From Paraburkholderia tuberum STM678 (GTDB taxonomy: Bacteria; Pseudomonadota; Gammaproteobacteria; Burkholderiales; Burkholderiaceae): 64,000 nucleotides of DNA. Positions within the stretch are counted from its first letter, which is position 1, and each line of letters begins with the position of its first letter. Under the pieces are notes generated by a model. It ran no database searches. It was given only the letters and a program-made list of their open reading frames with translations, and was not told the DNA's origin. Below, in pieces: positions 35,238-45,400 of this stretch. The DNA lies in contig NZ_CADFGP010000015.1 of assembly GCF_902833905.1 (NCBI RefSeq), positions 1-64,000 on the forward strand. Reading direction: 5' to 3'. Both the position numbers and the translations under genes were made by a program.

Positions 35238-36890
35238 ATGAAAGCATCGGACCTGTTCGTCAAATCGCTGGAAGCCGAAGGTGTCGAGTATGTGTTTGGC
35301 ATCCCCGGTGAAGAAAATCTCGATCTGCTGGAGTCGCTGCGCCGCTCGAAAATCCGTCTGATCCTCACGCGCCACGAGCAGGCGGCCGGCTTCATGGCCG
35401 CCACCTACGGGCGGCTCACCGGCCGCACGGGAGTATGTCTGGCGACGCTCGGCCCCGGCGCGACCAACTTCGTGACCGCGGCCGCCTACGCGCAGCTGGG
35501 CGGCATGCCGATGCTGATGGTCACGGGCCAGAAGCCGATCAAATCGAGCAAGCAGGGGCACTTCCAGATCGTCGACGTGGTGCGGATGATGGAGCCGCTC
35601 ACCAAGTACACACGGCAGATCGTGTCGATCGGCAACATTCCGGCGACGGTGCGCGAGGCGGTGCGCCGCGCCGAGGAGGAACGCCCGGGCGCCACGCACC
35701 TCGAATTGCCCGAGGACGTCGCGCACGAAGAGGGCGACGGCAAGCCGATTCCGAAGAGCTACAGCCGCCGTCCGGTCGCCGAGGAAAGGGCGGTCGCGCG
35801 CGCGGTCGAGGCGATCACCGCCGCGAAGCATCCGCTGCTGATGATCGGCGCGGGCGGCAACCGCAAAACCACCACGAAGATGCTGCGCGAGTTCGTCGAC
35901 CAGATCGGCATTCCGTTTTTCACCACGCAGATGGGCAAGGGCGTGATCGACGAATCGCATCCGATGTGGCTCGGCAACGCGACGCTCTCCGACGGCGATT
36001 TCGTGCACCGAGCGATCGAGCACGCCGACTGCATCATCAACGTCGGTCACGACGTGATCGAAAAGCCGCCGTTTTTCATGCGCAGCGGCGAGGCGGGCGA
36101 GAAGACCGTGATCCACGTGAACTTCCTCGGCGCCGAAGTCGATCCGGTGTATTTCCCGCAGATCGAAGTGGTCGGCGATATCGCCAACGCGGTGTGGCAG
36201 CTCAAGGAGAGCCTGAAGACGCGTCAGGAGCATTGGGACTTCACGCGTTTCAAGGAGATCAAGGAGCACTTCGAGGCGCATCTGGTGAAGGGCCAGCACG
36301 ACGACCGCTTTCCGATGTACCCGGTGCGGATCGTCAACGACGTGTACGAGACCACGCCGGTCGACGGCATCGTGTGTCTGGATAACGGCATGTACAAGAT
36401 CTGGTTCGCGCGCTACTACCGCGCGCACGAGCCGAATTCGCTGCTGCTCGACAACGCGCTGGCGTCGATGGGCGCGGGGCTGCCGTCGGCGATCGCGAGC
36501 AAGATCGTGCATCCGGAGCGCAAGGTGATCGCCGTGTGCGGCGACGGCGGCTTCATGATGAACTCGCAGGAACTCGAAACGGCGGTGCGGCTGAAGCTCG
36601 ATCTGGTGATCCTGATTCTGCGCGACGACGCGTTCGGCATGATCCGCTGGAAGCAGGAGAACATGAACTTCCCGGACTACGGCATGACGCTTGCGAACCC
36701 GGATTTCGTCGCCTATGCGCAGAGTTATGGCGCGCAGGGGCATAGGATCGAGGCGGCCGAGCAGTTCGCGCCGCTGTTGCGCGAGTGCTTCGCGACGCCG
36801 GGCGTGCACGTGATCGACGTGCCGATCGACTATTCGGACAACGAGCGCGTGCTCAATCGCGAGATCAAGCGGCTGTCCGCGCGGCTTTGA
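35238..36890 (+). CDS. Thiamine-pyrophosphate enzyme, acetolactate synthase large-subunit type
   Basis: 550 residues. It has the N-terminal TPP domain with the activating Glu in LTRHEQAAGFMA, LGPGATNFVTAAAYA, and the C-terminal TPP motif GDGGFMMNSQELETAVRLKL. Acetolactate synthases join two pyruvates. There is no small regulatory subunit gene next to it, and an aldehyde dehydrogenase gene follows after 32 bp. A catabolic role on another 2-oxoacid is therefore as likely as branched-chain synthesis. ATG 35238 begins the family MKASDLFVKSLEAEG; the frame above is not conserved. Confidence 0.9.
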   Translation: MKASDLFVKSLEAEGVEYVFGIPGEENLDLLESLRRSKIRLILTRHEQAAGFMAATYGRLTGRTGVCLATLGPGATNFVTAAAYAQLGGMPMLMVTGQKPIKSSKQGHFQIVDVVRMMEPLTKYTRQIVSIGNIPATVREAVRRAEEERPGATHLELPEDVAHEEGDGKPIPKSYSRRPVAEERAVARAVEAITAAKHPLLMIGAGGNRKTTTKMLREFVDQIGIPFFTTQMGKGVIDESHPMWLGNATLSDGDFVHRAIEHADCIINVGHDVIEKPPFFMRSGEAGEKTVIHVNFLGAEVDPVYFPQIEVVGDIANAVWQLKESLKTRQEHWDFTRFKEIKEHFEAHLVKGQHDDRFPMYPVRIVNDVYETTPVDGIVCLDNGMYKIWFARYYRAHEPNSLLLDNALASMGAGLPSAIASKIVHPERKVIAVCGDGGFMMNSQELETAVRLKLDLVILILRDDAFGMIRWKQENMNFPDYGMTLANPDFVAYAQSYGAQGHRIEAAEQFAPLLRECFATPGVHVIDVPIDYSDNERVLNREIKRLSARL

Positions 36891-36922
36891 GCATCCGTGC
36901 ATCGAATCAAGGAGAGTGCGAC

Positions 36923-38359
36923 ATGTTGCAGAAAACCTATCCGTACTACCTGGCCAACGAGCCGGTGGCCGCCAACACCGATCTCGAAGTCACCGACAAA
37001 TTCAGCGGCGAAGTCGCCACGCGCGTCGCAATGGCCGACGCGGCCGCGATCGACAAGGCGATCGGCCTGGCGGTCGATGCGATGCCCGCCATGCGCGCCT
37101 ACCCGCCGTTCAAGCGCCAGGCGGTGCTCGAGCACTGCGTGAAGCGCTTTCACGAGCGCTACGACGAACTCGCCCTCGCGCTGTGCATCGAGGCGGGCAA
37201 GCCGATCAACGATTCGAAGGGCGAAGTCACGCGCCTGATCGATACGTTCAAGGTCGCCGCGGAGGAGAGCGTGCGGATCGACGGCGAGATCATCAATCTG
37301 CAGATTTCGCCGCGCGCGAACGGGTATCACGGCTATGTGAAGCGCGTGCCGATCGGGCCGTGCTCGTTCATCTCGCCGTTCAATTTTCCGTTGAACCTGA
37401 CCGCCCACAAGGTCGCGCCGGCGATCGCGGCCGGCGTGCCGTTCGTGCTGAAACCGGCGAGCCGCACACCGGTCGGTGCGCTGATCATGGGCGAAATTCT
37501 CGCGGAAACCGATCTGCCGAAGGGCGCGTTCTCGATTTTGCCCGCGCATCGCGACGGCGCCGACCTGTTCACGACCGACGAGCGCTTCAAGCTGCTGTCG
37601 TTCACCGGGTCGCCCGCGGTTGGCTGGGAGTTGAAGCGCAAAGCCGGCAAGAAGAAGGTGATTCTGGAGCTGGGCGGCAACGCGGCGGCGATCGTCGATG
37701 GCGATCAGGGCGGCAAGCTCGACTACGTGGTCGACCGGCTCGCGTTCGGCGCGTTCTATCAGTCGGGGCAGAGCTGCATCGGCGTGCAGCGGATTCTCGC
37801 GCACACGAGCGTCTACGACGCGCTGCGCGAGAAGCTGATCGCGAAGACGAAGTCGCTCGTGATGGGCGATCCGAAGAACGAAAAGACCTTCGTCGGGCCG
37901 ATGATCTCCGAATCGGAAGCGAAGCGGCTCGCTGGCTGGATGGAGGGGGCGGTGCAGGCGGGTGCGCAGATCGTCGCGGGCGGCAAGGTCGACGGCGCGA
38001 TGTTCGAGGCGACGCTGCTGGAAGGCGTGAAGCGCGACACCGATCTGTATCGCAAGGAGGCGTTCGGACCGGTTGCGATACTCGAGCGCTTCGACGATTT
38101 CGAGGCGGCGCTCGCGCAGGTCAACGACAGCGACTTCGGCCTGCAGGCCGGCGTGTTCACCGATTCGCTCGCGCATGCGCATCGCGCGTGGGATGCGCTC
38201 GAAGTGGGCGGGGTCGTGATCAACGACGTGCCGTCGTTCCGCGTCGACAACATGCCGTATGGCGGCGTCAAGGATTCGGGGCTCGGGCGCGAGGGCGTGC
38301 GCTACGCGATCGAGGACATGACCGAGATGCGGCTGATGGTGATGCGCGAGACGTGGTGA
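36923..38359 (+). CDS. NAD(P)-dependent aldehyde dehydrogenase
   Basis: 478 residues. ALDH fold with cofactor segment PFNFPLNLTAHKVAPAIAAG, FTGSPAVGWEL, the general base Glu in ILELGGNAA and the catalytic Cys in GQSCIGVQR. The segment KEAFGPVAILERF and the C-terminal YGGVKDSGLGREG are standard. AAGGAGAG precedes ATG 36923. It is co-directional with the TPP enzyme and would oxidise an aldehyde, perhaps one released or produced by that enzyme. The substrate is not identifiable from sequence. Confidence 0.93.
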   Translation: MLQKTYPYYLANEPVAANTDLEVTDKFSGEVATRVAMADAAAIDKAIGLAVDAMPAMRAYPPFKRQAVLEHCVKRFHERYDELALALCIEAGKPINDSKGEVTRLIDTFKVAAEESVRIDGEIINLQISPRANGYHGYVKRVPIGPCSFISPFNFPLNLTAHKVAPAIAAGVPFVLKPASRTPVGALIMGEILAETDLPKGAFSILPAHRDGADLFTTDERFKLLSFTGSPAVGWELKRKAGKKKVILELGGNAAAIVDGDQGGKLDYVVDRLAFGAFYQSGQSCIGVQRILAHTSVYDALREKLIAKTKSLVMGDPKNEKTFVGPMISESEAKRLAGWMEGAVQAGAQIVAGGKVDGAMFEATLLEGVKRDTDLYRKEAFGPVAILERFDDFEAALAQVNDSDFGLQAGVFTDSLAHAHRAWDALEVGGVVINDVPSFRVDNMPYGGVKDSGLGREGVRYAIEDMTEMRLMVMRETW

Positions 38360-38733
38360 GGGGCGAGCTGACGTGAGCGGGGGCGGGCGACCGTTCGCAA
38401 TGGGGCCGGTGCGGGCGCGGGGACGGCTGACGAACGCCGCGTGCCGCCCGCCGAAGTGCCCGGCTGTCACGCCACTGTCGTCTGTGCGCACTACGCTGCG
38501 ACCGAAGCAACGGCCGCGAGCCGCCGGCCGGCCAGCCGTCACGAGCGTTTTTGCTGAAGTGCTACAATACTCGGCTTTCGGCGGATGCTTCCGCCAGCCG
38601 GAGCCGGCCGCATTATCCGAACTCAGACGGGTCTCGCGCGGAACGACGTGGCTCCGCCTTCATCCTGATGCCCTCCGCGGTCCCGACCGCTGCCGCGCGC
38701 ATCGCGCCACGCGCCTTTTTAGCGAAAGCCACC
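38360..38733 (+). other. 374-bp gap upstream of the RhlE-type helicase
   Basis: No convincing gene. A TACAAT -10-like hexamer at 38565-38570 lacks a clear -35. If used, it gives a leader of about 160 nt, long enough for the post-transcriptional control common in DEAD-box helicase genes. An open frame from 38551 runs into the helicase but has no conserved residues. Confidence 0.4.
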
Positions 38734-40200
38734 ATGTCCGACACAGCCGTCACGCCCAGCACCGAGACTTTTGATCAATTCGGCCTCGCGCCCGACATCC
38801 TGAAGGCCATCAAGGAATCGGGCTACACGTCGCCCACGCCGATCCAGGCGCAGGCGATCCCGGTCGTGCTGGCGGGCCGTGACGTGATGGGCGCCGCGCA
38901 GACCGGCACCGGCAAGACCGCGAGCTTCTCGCTGCCGATCATCCAGCGTCTGCTGCCGCAGGCCAGTACGAGCGCGTCGCCGGCGCGCCATCCGGTCCGT
39001 GCGCTGATCCTCACGCCGACCCGCGAACTGGCCGACCAGGTCGCCGCGAATGTGCAGGCGTACGCGAAGCACACGGCGCTGCGCAGCGCGGTCGTGTTCG
39101 GTGGCGTCGACATGAATCCGCAGTCGGACCAGTTGCGCCGCGGCGTCGAAATCCTGATCGCGACGCCGGGCCGTCTGCTCGATCACGTGCAGCAGAAAAC
39201 CGCGAACCTGGGCCAGGTGCAGATGCTCGTGCTCGACGAAGCCGACCGCATGCTCGACATGGGCTTCTTGCCCGACCTGCAGCGCATCCTGAACCTGCTG
39301 CCGAAAGAGCGCCAGACGCTGCTCTTTTCCGCGACGTTCTCGGGCGAAATCAAGAAGCTCGCCGCGACGTATCTGCGCAACCCGCAGACCATCGAAGTGG
39401 CGCGCAGCAACTCGACCGCGACCAATGTCACCCAGATCGTCTACGAAGTCGCCGAGGGCGACAAGACCGGCGCGGTCGTGCAGCTGATCCGCGAGCGTGG
39501 CCTGAAGCAGGTGCTCGTGTTCTGCAACAGCAAGATCGGCGCGAGCCGGCTCGCGCGCAGTCTCGAACGCGACGGCGTGGTCGCGACCGCGATTCACGGC
39601 GACCGCACGCAGAGCGAGCGCATGCAGGCGCTCGATGCGTTCAAGCGCGGCGAAGTCGAGGCGCTCGTCGCGACGGATGTCGCCGCGCGCGGTCTCGACA
39701 TCGTCGAACTGCCGACCGTGATCAACTTCGACCTGCCGTTCAACGCCGAAGACTACGTGCACCGTATCGGCCGCACGGGCCGCGCGGGCGCATCGGGCGA
39801 CGCGCTGTCGCTGTGCAGCCCGAACGAGCGCAAGCAACTGGCCGACATCGAGAAGCTGATCAAGCGTCCGCTCGACTTGCAGCGCCTGACCGTCGAGGCG
39901 CCGGTGCGCCATCATCACGAGGACCGTCCGCCGCGCCGCGAGCGCAGCGAATCGCGCGACGAGCGCAGCCGCCGTCGCCCGGGCGGGGCGTCGGGTTCGT
40001 ATGACCGTGCGCATCATCATCGCGCGCAACCGGTCGACGATTTCTTCCTGAAGCCGTACGAGCCGTCGCCGGCATCGGTGCTCAAGATCGAGGAGACGGC
40101 CGCGTCGAACTCCGCGCCGCAAAAGACGGCGCCGAAGCGGCAACTGGCCGCGTTGCTCGGTGGCTTCGGAATGCCGAGGAAGACGCCTTCGTCGTCGTAA
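38734..40200 (+). CDS. rhlE: DEAD-box ATP-dependent RNA helicase (RhlE type)
   Basis: 488 residues. It unwinds structured RNA in ribosome assembly and decay, often at low temperature. Motifs in order: Q-motif region PTPIQAQAIPVVLAGRD, Walker A AQTGTGKT, PTRELADQV, TPGRLLD, VLDEADRMLDMGF, SAT, VFCNSK, ATDVAARGLDI and HRIGRTGRAG. A basic, His/Arg-rich tail (about 390-488) probably binds RNA. ATG 38734 was chosen because similarity starts at MSDTAVTPS; ATG 38668 in frame is a weaker option. Confidence 0.95.
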   Translation: MSDTAVTPSTETFDQFGLAPDILKAIKESGYTSPTPIQAQAIPVVLAGRDVMGAAQTGTGKTASFSLPIIQRLLPQASTSASPARHPVRALILTPTRELADQVAANVQAYAKHTALRSAVVFGGVDMNPQSDQLRRGVEILIATPGRLLDHVQQKTANLGQVQMLVLDEADRMLDMGFLPDLQRILNLLPKERQTLLFSATFSGEIKKLAATYLRNPQTIEVARSNSTATNVTQIVYEVAEGDKTGAVVQLIRERGLKQVLVFCNSKIGASRLARSLERDGVVATAIHGDRTQSERMQALDAFKRGEVEALVATDVAARGLDIVELPTVINFDLPFNAEDYVHRIGRTGRAGASGDALSLCSPNERKQLADIEKLIKRPLDLQRLTVEAPVRHHHEDRPPRRERSESRDERSRRRPGGASGSYDRAHHHRAQPVDDFFLKPYEPSPASVLKIEETAASNSAPQKTAPKRQLAALLGGFGMPRKTPSSS

Positions 40201-40307
40201 GACGGGCTGTCGGGTTCAGAGCTCGGGGTGCAACGCCTCGAGCGTAAAAACGGTGGGGCCGCGCGGTTCGATGTCTCGGAAAACGCAGCAGGCTTCACGC
40301 GTGCGCA

Positions 40308-41198
40308 TCATCGGGATGCGCGAATGTTCATCCGTTTTGCCCAGGCCGCGGTCGCGGCGCTGTAGAACTGCTCCAGCGTCGTGGGCGGCTCGCTTCCCAA
40401 CTTCAGTCCCAGATGCCGTGCCGCCGCGCCTAGTGCTTCGAGCGGCTTGTCGCTATCGAGCGCGGTCGCGCCGTTCTGCTTGCTCAGTTTCTCGCCGTGC
40501 TCGTTGGTGACGACCGGCACATGCAGATACTCAGGCGTTGCCACACCCAGACAACGCTGCAGATAAATCTGCCGCGCCGTCGAATCCATCAGATCCTCGC
40601 CGCGCACGATGTGCGTGATGCCCGCGTCCGCATCGTCCACCACCACCGCCAGCTGATATGCCCACTGATCGTCCGCGCGGCGCAGCACGAAATCGCCGAC
40701 CTCGGTCGCGAGATTTTGCGTCTGCGGACCCTGCCAGCGGTCGTCGAACGTGATCACGGCGGGCTCGCCGTCGGGCACGCGCAGGCGCCACGCGCGCGCC
40801 GGCTTGCCATGCAGACCCGTGCGGCAGGTGCCGGGGTAGGCGAGTGTGGTGTTGCGCGCGTGCGCGTGCAGCAGCGAATCGGCGATTTCCTTGCGCGTGC
40901 AGCCGCACGGATAGACGAGACCGGTCGATTTCAACTGCTCCAGCGCGTGCTGATAGCGCGCCATGCGCTGGCTTTGCCAGACCGGCGTTTCGTCCGCGCG
41001 CATGCCGAAGCGTTCGAGGGTCGCGAGGATGTCCTCGGCGGCACCCGGCACCGTGCGCGGTCCGTCGATATCTTCGACGCGCACGAGCCACGCGCCGCGC
41101 TGCGCGCGCGCGTCGAGCCAGCTCGTGAGCGCGCTGACCAGCGAGCCGAAATGCAGCGGGCCGGTCGGCGACGGCGCGAAGCGTCCGCGATAGGTCAT
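40308..41198 (-). CDS. gluQ: Glutamyl-Q tRNA(Asp) synthetase
   Basis: 296 residues, the truncated GluRS paralogue that attaches glutamate to queuosine in tRNA-Asp. It has the class I signature [12 protein letters not shown], the zinc site CGC (Cys98, Cys100) with Tyr121 and Cys125 (YPGTC), and EKLSKQNG. It lacks the anticodon-binding domain, as expected. It follows trhO by 52 bp on the same strand, pairing two tRNA-modifying enzymes. Confidence 0.95.
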   Translation of the reverse strand: MTYRGRFAPSPTGPLHFGSLVSALTSWLDARAQRGAWLVRVEDIDGPRTVPGAAEDILATLERFGMRADETPVWQSQRMARYQHALEQLKSTGLVYPCGCTRKEIADSLLHAHARNTTLAYPGTCRTGLHGKPARAWRLRVPDGEPAVITFDDRWQGPQTQNLATEVGDFVLRRADDQWAYQLAVVVDDADAGITHIVRGEDLMDSTARQIYLQRCLGVATPEYLHVPVVTNEHGEKLSKQNGATALDSDKPLEALGAAARHLGLKLGSEPPTTLEQFYSAATAAWAKRMNIRASR

Positions 41199-41250
41199 GG
41201 TTTGGGGACGACAGGTGCGGCGCCCGCGTCACGGAGCCCCCCGGCTGTCA

Positions 41251-42114
41251 TTACGCGGCGCACGCGGCCTTGCTGTCCGGATGGCACGCCGGACAGGTCT
41301 TGCCCGCGACGTACATCGGCGATTGCTGTTGCTCGGGCGTGACCACCGCGCGGCAGCCGAAGCATTGCGCGGTCGCGGTCGGTTCGAGTTGCGGATTCAG
41401 CGCGGTGCGGTAGTCGAACACGAAGCAGTCGCCGTGATAATGCGCGCCGCCCACTTCCTCGAAGTATTTGAGGATGCCGCCTTCGAGCTGGTACACGTTC
41501 TCGATGCCGACCTCCTTCATATGGATCGCGGCCTTCTCGCAGCGGATGCCGCCCGTGCAGAACGACACCACGGTCTTGTCTTGGAGATCGGCACGGTTGT
41601 TCTCGATTACCTCGGGGAATTCGCTGAACTTCGTGATCCGATAGTCGAGCGCGTTGTCGAACGTGCCGACGTCGACTTCGAACGCGTTGCGCGTGTCGAG
41701 CATCACGACCGGACGGCCTTCGTCGTCGTGACCGCGGTCGAGCCAGGTCTTCAGCGTCGGCGCGTCGACGAACGGTGCGCGGCCGAGCTCGGGGCGGATC
41801 GCCGGCTTTTTCATCGTGATGATCTCGCGCTTGAGCTTGACCAGCATGCGCGTGAAGGGCTGCTTGTCCGACAGGCTTTCCTTGAACTGCAGATTCGCGA
41901 ACTTGCCTTCGAACAGCGCGTCGTGGCGAATGTAGTCGATGAATGCGTCGGTGTTCTCGCGCGTGCCGGCGATGAACAGGTTGATGCCTTCCGGCGCGAG
42001 CAGGATGGTGCCGCGCAGGCCGAGCGCATTGCAGCGTTCGGTGACGAACGGGCGCCAGGCGGCGGTGTCTTCGATGGTCGCGAATTGATACGCGGCGAGA
42101 TTGACGATACTCAT
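41251..42114 (-). CDS. trhO: tRNA uridine-34 hydroxylase (rhodanese-like, YceA/TrhO)
   Basis: 287 residues. It makes 5-hydroxyuridine at tRNA position 34 using O2. The N-terminal acylphosphatase-like part reads [22 protein letters not shown]. The rhodanese domain has [14 protein letters not shown], the catalytic-loop Cys in [12 protein letters not shown], and [16 protein letters not shown]. The C-terminus has Cys pairs (CFGC and CPAC) that could bind zinc. It is shorter than E. coli TrhO (350 residues), as in other beta-proteobacteria. It leads the trhO-gluQ operon. Confidence 0.94.
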   Translation of the reverse strand: MSIVNLAAYQFATIEDTAAWRPFVTERCNALGLRGTILLAPEGINLFIAGTRENTDAFIDYIRHDALFEGKFANLQFKESLSDKQPFTRMLVKLKREIITMKKPAIRPELGRAPFVDAPTLKTWLDRGHDDEGRPVVMLDTRNAFEVDVGTFDNALDYRITKFSEFPEVIENNRADLQDKTVVSFCTGGIRCEKAAIHMKEVGIENVYQLEGGILKYFEEVGGAHYHGDCFVFDYRTALNPQLEPTATAQCFGCRAVVTPEQQQSPMYVAGKTCPACHPDSKAACAA

Positions 42115-42449
42115 GTGTGTTCTGCGGTAAAGATGGCCGGCGTGGCGAGGGGCGGCGGGATGTGCCGCCGCTGTTGCGCCCCGTATGAGACCCGGGGAGA
42201 CCCGGGGTTTGACGCGCGGGTTCGCGCGCGTTTGCCGCGCGTTTGCCTCGCGTTTGCCGCGCGTTTGCCGGTTAAATGGCCACGTCGAGAGAGGCGAAAT
42301 CCCTATTATCCCTCAACCCGGCATTTTCCCCGACCTGGCCGAATGGCTAACGAGTTGCGCTAGCGCAAACAGCGCTCGCGCCGACCTCGTCCTGGCCGCA
42401 TGGCCAACGCGCCGTTTTGACCTGAAATCCGCGGAAGGGTGGAGTTACA
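42115..42449. other. 335-bp divergent gap between trhO and dnaE
   Basis: No gene seen. It holds a tandem 11-mer array (listed separately) and a perfect 14-bp palindrome TTGCGCTAGCGCAA (42355-42368). It also holds two similar segments around CCTGGCCGAATGGC (about 42335) and CCTGGCCGCATGGC (about 42391). The palindrome could be an operator or part of a leader structure for dnaE. Confidence 0.5.
42226..42269 (+). repeat. Four tandem copies of an 11-bp unit
   Basis: GCGCGTTTGCC at 42226, 42237 and 42259, with TCGCGTTTGCC at 42248: four head-to-tail copies, one base different. It lies in the trhO-dnaE intergenic region. Confidence 0.85.
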
Positions 42450-45400
42450 ATGTCGCCCATGTCAGATCCCCGCTTCGTTCATCTCCGCGTTCACTCCGAA
42501 TTCTCGATTGCCGACGGCATCGTGCGTCTCGACGACATCGTCGCGGCGGCGGCCAAAGACGGTCAGGGCGCGCTCGCGCTTACCGACCTCGGCAACGCGT
42601 TCGGCCTCGTCCGTTTCTACCAGGAAGCGCGTGGCAAAGGGATCAAACCCATTGCCGGCTGCGACGTCTGGATCACCAATCCTGACGACCGCGACAAGCC
42701 TTCCCGCCTGCTGCTGCTGGTCAAGGACCGCCGCGGTTACCTGAACCTCTGCGAATTGCTCAGCAAGGCCTCGCTGACGAACCAGTATCGCGGCCGCGCG
42801 GAAATCGAAGCCGGCTGGCTCGAATCCGGTCTGGGCGAAGGGCTGCTCGCGCTGTCGGGCGCGCAGCAGGGCGACATCGGTCTCGCGCTGGCGGCCGGCA
42901 ACGAAGAGGCGGCGAAGCGCCACGCGCAGCATTGGGCGAAGGTGTTCCCAGGCGGCTTCTATATCGAGCTGCAGCGCTACGGCCAGCCTGGCGGCGAGCA
43001 GTACGTGCAGCAGGCGGTCGCGCTCGCGGCATCGCTGAAACTGCCGGTCGTCGCGACGCACCCGATGCAGTTCATGACGCCGGACGACTTCACCGCGCAC
43101 GAAGCGCGCGTGTGTATTTCCGAAGGCGACATTCTGGCGAATCCGCGTCGCCAGAAGCGCTTCACGGCCGAGCAGTATTTCCGCACGCAACAGGAAATGG
43201 CCACGCTGTTCGCGGACATTCCTTCGGCGCTGGCGAACACGGTGCAGATCGCCAAGCGCTGCAATCTGACGCTCGAACTCGGCAAGCCGAAGCTGCCGCT
43301 CTTTCCGACGCCCGACGGCATGTCGCTCGACGACTACCTGGTGCAGCTATCGAAAGAGGGCCTCGAAAAGCGGCTCGAACAGTTGTATCCGGACGAGGCC
43401 GAGCGCGACGCGCAACGCCCGACGTACTACCAGCGCCTCGAATTCGAGTGCGGCACGATCATCAAGATGGGCTTTCCGGGCTACTTCCTGATCGTCGCGG
43501 ACTTCATCAACTGGGCCAAGAACAACGGCGTGCCGGTCGGGCCGGGCCGGGGTTCGGGCGCGGGTTCGCTGGTCGCCTATGCGCTCGGCGTGACCGATCT
43601 CGATCCGCTGCGCTACAACCTGCTGTTCGAGCGTTTCCTGAATCCGGAGCGGGTGTCGATGCCCGACTTCGATATCGACTTCTGCCAGCACGGCCGCGAT
43701 CGCGTGATCCAGTACGTGAAGGAGAAATACGGCGCGAACGCGGTGTCGCAGATCGCGACGTTCGGCACGATGGCGGCGAAGGCGGCGGTGCGCGACATCG
43801 GCCGCGTGCTCGATCTCGGCTACATGTTCACGGACGGCATCGCGAAGTTGATCCCGTTCAAGCCGGGCAAGCACGTGACGATCGCCGACGCGATGAAGGA
43901 AGAGCCGCTGTTGCAGGAGCGCTTCGACAACGAAGACGAAGTGCACCAGCTGCTCGAACTCGCGCAGCGCGTCGAAGGCTTGACGCGTAACGTCGGCATG
44001 CACGCGGGCGGCGTGCTGATCGCGCCGGGCAAGCTGACCGATTTCTGCCCCTTGTACACGCAGGGCGACGAAAGCGGCGTCGTCAGCCAGTACGACAAGG
44101 ACGACGTCGAAGCGGTCGGCCTCGTGAAGTTCGACTTTCTGGGCCTGACCACGCTGACCATTCTGGATTGGGCCGAGCGCTACATTCGCCGCCTCGATCC
44201 GTCGAAGCAGGACTGGTCGCTCGCCCAGGTGCCGCTCGACGATCCGGCGTCGTTCTCGATCCTGAAGAAAGCGAATACGGTCGCCGTGTTCCAGCTGGAA
44301 AGCCGCGGCATGCAGGGCATGCTGAAGGACGCGCAGCCCGACCGCTTCGAAGACATCATCGCGCTCGTTGCGTTGTACCGCCCGGGTCCGATGGACCTGA
44401 TCCCGAGCTTCTGTGCGCGTAAGCACGGCCGCGAGGTGGTGGAATATCCGGACCCGCGCGTCGAACCTGTTCTGAAAGAGACCTACGGCATCATGGTCTA
44501 CCAGGAGCAGGTGATGCAGATGGCGCAGATCATCGGCGGCTACTCGCTGGGCGGTGCCGACCTGCTGCGTCGCGCGATGGGTAAGAAAAAGCCCGAGGAA
44601 ATGGCCAAGCACCGCGAAATTTTCGCGGAAGGCGCGGCCACCAACGGCCTCACGCGCGAGAAGTCCGACGAAATCTTCGACCTGATGGAGAAGTTCGCGG
44701 GCTACGGCTTCAACAAGTCGCACGCGGCCGCCTACGCGCTGCTTGCGTACTACACCGCGTGGTTGAAGGCGCACCATCCGGCCGAATTCATGGCGGCCAA
44801 CATGTCGCTCGCGATGGACGACACGGACAAGGTCAAGATCCTGTTCGAAGACTGCCTCGCGAACAAGATGGCCGTGCTGCCGCCGGACGTGAACCTGTCC
44901 GCGTATCGCTTCGAGCCGGTCGCCGAAGCCGACGGCAAGCGCTCGCGCACGATCCGCTACGGTCTCGGCGCGATCAAGGGCAGCGGCCAGAACGCGATCG
45001 AAGAAATCCTGCGCGCGCGCGAGGAAGGCCGCTTCATCGACATCTTCGATTTCTGCAACCGCGTCGATCGGCGCATCGTCAATCGTCGCACGATCGAGGC
45101 GCTGATTCGCGCCGGCGCGTTCGACACGCTGCATCCGAACCGCGCGCAGCTGATCGCGTCGGTGTCGCTCGCGATGGAAGCGGCCGAGCAGGCGGCGGCC
45201 AATGCGCTGCAGGCCGGCCTGTTCGACATGGGCGACGCGCCGTCGCAAGGCCACGAACTCGTCGACGAACCGGAGTGGCCGGAAAAGCGCAAGCTGCAGG
45301 AAGAGAAGGCCGCGCTCGGTTTCTACCTGTCGGGCCATCTGTTCGATGCATACAAGGACGAAGTGCGTCGCTTCGTGCGCCAGAAGATCGGCGAGCTGAA

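Noticed and set aside
42226..42269. CRISPR-like array
   Set aside because: Repeats are 11 bp and directly abutting, without spacers or cas genes.
42446..42451. TACAAT as the dnaE promoter -10 box
   Set aside because: It overlaps the dnaE start codon and the only TTGACC is 23 bp upstream, so it cannot serve ATG 42450.
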